This document shows positions 5,762 through 8,406 of a stretch of DNA of 8,406 bases, piece after piece. Each line of letters starts with the position of its first letter. Position 1 is the stretch's first letter. The stretch lies in contig CALGSR010000401.1 of assembly GCA_937902115.1 (NCBI GenBank), positions 1-8,406 of the forward strand, in the 5' to 3' direction. The translations under genes were made by a program, and so were the position numbers. The notes under the pieces are model-generated. The model saw nothing but the letters and a program-made list of their open reading frames with translations, was not told the origin of the DNA and did no database searches. The stretch comes from an uncultured Bacillus sp. (lineage in GTDB: Bacteria > Bacillota > Bacilli > Bacillales > Cytobacillaceae).

Positions 5762-6858
5762 AAAATGATGAATATTATATGAACCTCGCCCTTGAGTTAG
5801 CGCAGACCGCAAAAGGCAGTACAAACCCAAATCCGCTTGTCGGAGCAGTTATTGTCAAGAATGGAATGATTGTTGGAACTGGTCTGCATCGAAAAGCAGG
5901 AGAACCGCATGCAGAGGTGCATGCTTTTCGTATGGCAGGAGATCATGCGGAAGGTGCAACGCTCTATGTCACGCTTGAACCTTGTTCTCATTATGGAAAA
6001 ACACCTCCATGTGCTGAGCTTGTAAAGGACTCAGGCGTGTCTCGTGTTGTGGTCGCGATGAAGGATCCGAACCCGCTTGTTGCCGGACGGGGAATTAAAT
6101 TGATAGAAGACGCAGGAATTGAAGTTGAAGCTGGTTTGCTCGAAGCTGAAGCAGCCAAATTAAATGAACGTTTTATTCATAATATGCTCCATAAAAGACC
6201 GTTTGTGATTGCGAAAACAGCGATGACCCTTGATGGGAAATTAGCTGCCTATAATGGTCATTCCAAATGGGTAACGGGTGCAGAATCAAGACAGACGGTT
6301 CACTATTTACGAAATGAAGTGGATTCTATTTTGGTTGGGATTGGGACTGTGCTTGCAGATGATCCTGCCTTGACCACTCGAATTCCGGAAGGCGGGAAAA
6401 ATCCAGTTCGGATTATTTTGGATACAAATTTAAGAACTCCGCTCGATGCGCAAATAACCGATACACGTGATGCGCAAACTTGGATTTTTACGAAAGAAGG
6501 ATCGGACCCTGAAAAGTCTGCCGCCTTAAAAGCAAAGGGTGTACAATTGTATGCTGCACCTGTGAAAGATGCAGGACTTGACTTAGAATTTATCTTACAG
6601 GCCATGTTTGAAAAAGGAATGACGGATGTTCTTGTTGAAGGCGGAAGTGCGGTGAACGGTGCCTTTTTACGTGCCGGATTGATTAATAAATATTTAATTT
6701 ATATTGCGCCAAAGATTTTAGGCGGACGCCATTCTTTTACTCCTTTTACAGGTTCTGATGTTGAAAGCATGGAAGAAGCAGTTATAGTTGATTTTGATTC
6801 AGTCGAACATATTGGAAATGATTTGTTCATTACTGCTTACCCAAAAACAAAACAGTAA
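5758..6858 (+). CDS. ribD: Bifunctional RibD: pyrimidine deaminase/reductase
   Basis: Converts the product of GTP cyclohydrolase II to 5-amino-6-ribitylamino-uracil phosphate in two cytosolic steps. The 366-residue length is normal. The N-terminal cytidine-deaminase-fold domain has TNPNPLVGAVIV (22-33), zinc ligands His51, Cys76 and Cys85, and catalytic Glu53 in HAE (51-53), with the second motif in EPCSHYGKTPPCAEL (74-88). The C-terminal NADPH-dependent reductase domain has AKTAMTLDGKLA (152-163), SKWVTG (169-174) and LVEGGSAVNGAFL (292-304). All key residues are present. The start is TTG at 5758, inside the overlap TTGA with the ribA-like stop codon; AAGGAG (5744-5749) is 8 bases upstream, so translation is probably coupled. 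Neither riboflavin synthase nor lumazine synthase follows, so it is either a second copy of the first pathway steps or part of another pathway. Confidence 0.93.
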   Translation: MKNDEYYMNLALELAQTAKGSTNPNPLVGAVIVKNGMIVGTGLHRKAGEPHAEVHAFRMAGDHAEGATLYVTLEPCSHYGKTPPCAELVKDSGVSRVVVAMKDPNPLVAGRGIKLIEDAGIEVEAGLLEAEAAKLNERFIHNMLHKRPFVIAKTAMTLDGKLAAYNGHSKWVTGAESRQTVHYLRNEVDSILVGIGTVLADDPALTTRIPEGGKNPVRIILDTNLRTPLDAQITDTRDAQTWIFTKEGSDPEKSAALKAKGVQLYAAPVKDAGLDLEFILQAMFEKGMTDVLVEGGSAVNGAFLRAGLINKYLIYIAPKILGGRHSFTPFTGSDVESMEEAVIVDFDSVEHIGNDLFITAYPKTKQ

Positions 6859-6886
6859 ATCAAACAATAATAATGGGTGATTAAAA

Positions 6887-7984
6887 GTGAATAAGTACGA
6901 TTATTTAACAGATGTTTGTATTGTTGGAGCAGGGCCTGCGGGGGCCTTGCTTGCTTATATTTTGGCCGCACATAATATTTCAACAATCTTAGTAGAACGG
7001 CATGAAAACATCAATAAGGAATTCAGGGGCGAGCACTTGAATGAGACCGGAGAAGGAATTTTGCGCAAATACGGCCTATTTGAAGAATTGGAGAAAGTAG
7101 GCTTGCTTCGCATGGAGCGGGTTGAATATTGGAATGATGGCGAGGTTCTAAAACAGATTTTCCCAGACAAAAAAGTCGGCCATGTCGGCATCCATGTGCC
7201 GCAAAGGCATTTACTTGGTCTGCTGCTTAAGAAAAGTCTTCCGCTCCCTGCTTATACCTTATTATTAAACACAAAGGTTACGGGTTTAGTAGAAGAAGAG
7301 GGTCAATATGCCGGGGTTACTGCGCGGAAAGATGGCAAAGAAATAAGAATTAAAAGCTCACTTGTTATCGGTGCGGATGGGCGCTTTTCGACTGTGCGAA
7401 AGCTCGCGGAAATTCAGTTTGAGCGAATGAAGCACGGGTATGATTTGCTGTGGGCAAGAATACCTGCGCCAGTTGGCTGGGATCCGACGGTTCGTCTTGC
7501 GCTTGTTAACGATGAGCAGCTTGCTCTGTTTACACAGCAGGGAGGGTTTGTCCAAATTGGCTGGAATATCCCGGAGGGTTCTTATGCGGAATTAAGGAAG
7601 CAGTCCTTTCTGCCTTTTATTCAGCAATTAATTTCCGCCTTTCCCGAGTTGGAGGATAGTGTAAAAGCTCATATTAACTCTTGGGATGATTTTGTCTTGC
7701 TGCAGGTTCAAAGCAGCCGCTGTGAGACTTGGGTCAATAAAGGTCTTGTCATTATCGGGGATGCCGCACATACGATGAGTCCAACAGGGGCAATTGGGAT
7801 TAACAGCGCGATGAAGGATGCGGATGTGCTTTTTCAATTAATTAATGAACTGCAGTCGATTGAAGATTTAAGTTATATAGATTTAAAGCGTTTTGAACAG
7901 ATGAGAAGACAGGAGGTAGAGGAACAGCAAAAGTTCCAGTTAGAGAAAGAAGCATCATTCGGTAAACAGTTTATCCCGGTATAG
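6887..7984 (+). CDS. FAD-dependent monooxygenase, group A (PHBH/UbiH-like fold)
   Basis: Predicted single-component, NAD(P)H-dependent flavoprotein hydroxylase of unknown substrate. The 365 residues show the FAD-binding GAGPAG (14-19) with Glu37 (VER) at the end of the second strand, an FRGEHLNETG segment (46-55), the DG motif GADGRFSTVRK (162-172), and the GD motif GDAAHTMSPTGAIGIN (291-306). It lacks a signal peptide and membrane helices, so it is cytosolic. The GTG at 6887 is chosen because GGGTGA (6875-6880) lies 6 bases upstream and the FAD motif then falls at the usual distance; the site is weak. It lies 28 bp after ribD with no terminator, as the last gene of the operon. It might oxidise a pteridine or pyrimidine made by the two preceding enzymes, or an aromatic or quinone compound sensed by the regulator while they provide its flavin. 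Both ideas are inference. Confidence 0.88.
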   Translation: MNKYDYLTDVCIVGAGPAGALLAYILAAHNISTILVERHENINKEFRGEHLNETGEGILRKYGLFEELEKVGLLRMERVEYWNDGEVLKQIFPDKKVGHVGIHVPQRHLLGLLLKKSLPLPAYTLLLNTKVTGLVEEEGQYAGVTARKDGKEIRIKSSLVIGADGRFSTVRKLAEIQFERMKHGYDLLWARIPAPVGWDPTVRLALVNDEQLALFTQQGGFVQIGWNIPEGSYAELRKQSFLPFIQQLISAFPELEDSVKAHINSWDDFVLLQVQSSRCETWVNKGLVIIGDAAHTMSPTGAIGINSAMKDADVLFQLINELQSIEDLSYIDLKRFEQMRRQEVEEQQKFQLEKEASFGKQFIPV

Positions 7985-8009
7985 TCGGCAGACTAACGGG
8001 ATTTTTTTT
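7973..8009 (+). terminator. Terminator of the ribA-like/ribD/monooxygenase operon, overlapping the stop codon
   Basis: ATCCCG (7973-7978) pairs with CGGGAT (7997-8002), and an inner stem TAGTC (7982-7986) pairs with GACTA (7991-7995) around GGCA, with a small 3/1 internal loop between. Eight T (8002-8009) follow. The inner stem contains the TAG stop of the monooxygenase (7982-7984), and the structure also covers the last codons of the convergent small gene. Confidence 0.85.
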
Positions 8010-8220
8010 GCGTTTCCATGTTTGTGCTCCAGTTGGAAAAGGTTCCTGTTCCATTGCATTCAAGACAGTCATAGACCTCAGGCATATAATATTCGGTTGC
8101 AAGAGGCATATGAAAACCTTTGCCGTTGCATTCCGGACAATGCCCTAAACTTTCGGCCTCGGAAATCCGTTTCTCATATAAATTACTTTTCCAATCAGAT
8201 AAGTAATGAAAAAGACCCAT
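7993..8220 (-). CDS. Small CxxCxGxG zinc-finger protein, function unknown
   Basis: A 75-residue cytosolic protein with two DnaJ-type zinc-binding half-motifs, CPECNGKG and CLECNGTG (about 28-35 and 52-59), which together should bind one zinc ion. The N-terminal MGLFHYLSDWKSNLYEKRIS is helical and amphipathic. I recall similar 70-80 residue Bacillus proteins, often mislabelled in databases; anti-TRAP has the same kind of motif pair but is shorter. It may assist protein folding or bind RNA or protein, but nothing here shows which. The ATG at 8220 is preferred because relatives begin MGLF; a GTG at 8229 would add three residues, and two overlapping ribosome binding sites could serve both. It is convergent with the monooxygenase, with 8 bp between the stop codons and a shared terminator region. 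Confidence 0.75.
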   Translation of the reverse strand: MGLFHYLSDWKSNLYEKRISEAESLGHCPECNGKGFHMPLATEYYMPEVYDCLECNGTGTFSNWSTNMETQKKSR

Positions 8221-8226
8221 TTTGTT

Positions 8227-8240
8227 CACCTCACCTCCTT
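8227..8240 (-). promoter_or_regulatory. Tandem ribosome binding sites before the small zinc-finger gene
   Basis: On the minus strand a perfect AAGGAGGTGA (8240-8231) is followed at once by GGTGA (8230-8226). The first is only 4 bases from the GTG at 8229 and 13 from the ATG at 8220; the overlapping GAGG (8232-8229) lies 8 bases from the ATG. The start is therefore ambiguous by three codons. Confidence 0.65.
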
Positions 8241-8298
8241 CTATATTTTATGAGCAGACATGTTGTTATGTTATTTATAAACGTCTATTTATATTATT

Positions 8299-8406
8299 GA
8301 TACTGTAAAACTTGATTGTTGATTTCCGTTCTAGGCACTTCGCGCACCTTAGGGCGACCGACAAGCCTCCTCGACACTTCGTGTCTGCGGGGTCTCGTCT
8401 GTCTCG
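8299..8406 (-). repeat. Diverged inverse-orientation copy of the MITE-like repeat (copy 3, cut by window edge)
   Basis: The reverse complement aligns without gaps to 4366-4473, with 98 of 108 bases identical by hand count. Its outer terminal repeat is decayed (GATACTGTAAAA instead of GGCTCTGTTAAA), so it is an older copy. The remainder is beyond the window edge. It lies about 58 bp upstream of the ribosome binding sites of the small zinc-finger gene. Confidence 0.88.

Noticed and set aside
8022..8300. Plus-strand open frame of 92 codons opposite the small zinc-finger gene
   Set aside because: It runs antisense to a gene with clear CxxCxGxG motifs and near-perfect ribosome binding sites, and runs into A/T-rich intergenic sequence.

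Overview
The window looks like chromosomal DNA from a member of the Bacillaceae (Bacillus sensu lato). It has moderately low GC, strong AGGAGG-type ribosome binding sites, frequent TTG/GTG starts, A/T-flanked terminator hairpins, and a gene set (yuzA, yugJ, pgi, yugO) that I recall as neighbours in one region of the B. subtilis chromosome. The species cannot be named from the sequence alone.

Left half (1-4280), core metabolism. After the tail of a dispersed repeat (1-44) and a terminator (52-87), yuzA (minus; small two-helix membrane protein) faces away from yugJ (plus; YqhD-type alcohol/aldehyde reductase) and pgi (plus; glucose-6-phosphate isomerase). yugJ and pgi lie 47 bp apart with no terminator between them and probably form one transcription unit. 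A bidirectional hairpin (3176-3211) separates pgi from the convergent yugO (minus; two-helix K+ channel with an RCK domain). I see no genes for yugK, yugM, yugN or the channel-associated mstX.

Middle (4280-4481), a mobile repeat. A 186-bp non-coding element (4288-4473) has imperfect terminal inverted repeats and a perfect 8-bp target duplication TATTTAAT on both sides. It is a MITE-like insertion just upstream of yugO. Its right end is identical to bases 1-44, and a diverged copy in inverse orientation closes the window (8299-8406). The window therefore begins and ends inside copies of the same repeat family.

Right half (4482-8298), accessory module. A YodB/CatR-like HxlR-family regulator (minus) is divergent from a tight three-gene operon (plus): a stand-alone, divergent GTP cyclohydrolase II (ribA-like), a complete bifunctional RibD overlapping it by 4 bp, and a group A flavoprotein monooxygenase. 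The two promoters share one palindromic -35 element, TTGACGTCAA, and palindromic operator-like sequences lie at both start regions. There is no FMN riboswitch, no DHBP synthase, no lumazine synthase and no riboflavin synthase. The operon could supply 5-amino-6-ribitylamino-uracil-type precursors, or divert them to another pteridine or pyrimidine product that the monooxygenase oxidises, under control of a probably thiol-based sensor. This module is the best candidate for something undescribed. It ends at a terminator shared with a convergent small CxxCxGxG zinc-finger protein (minus).
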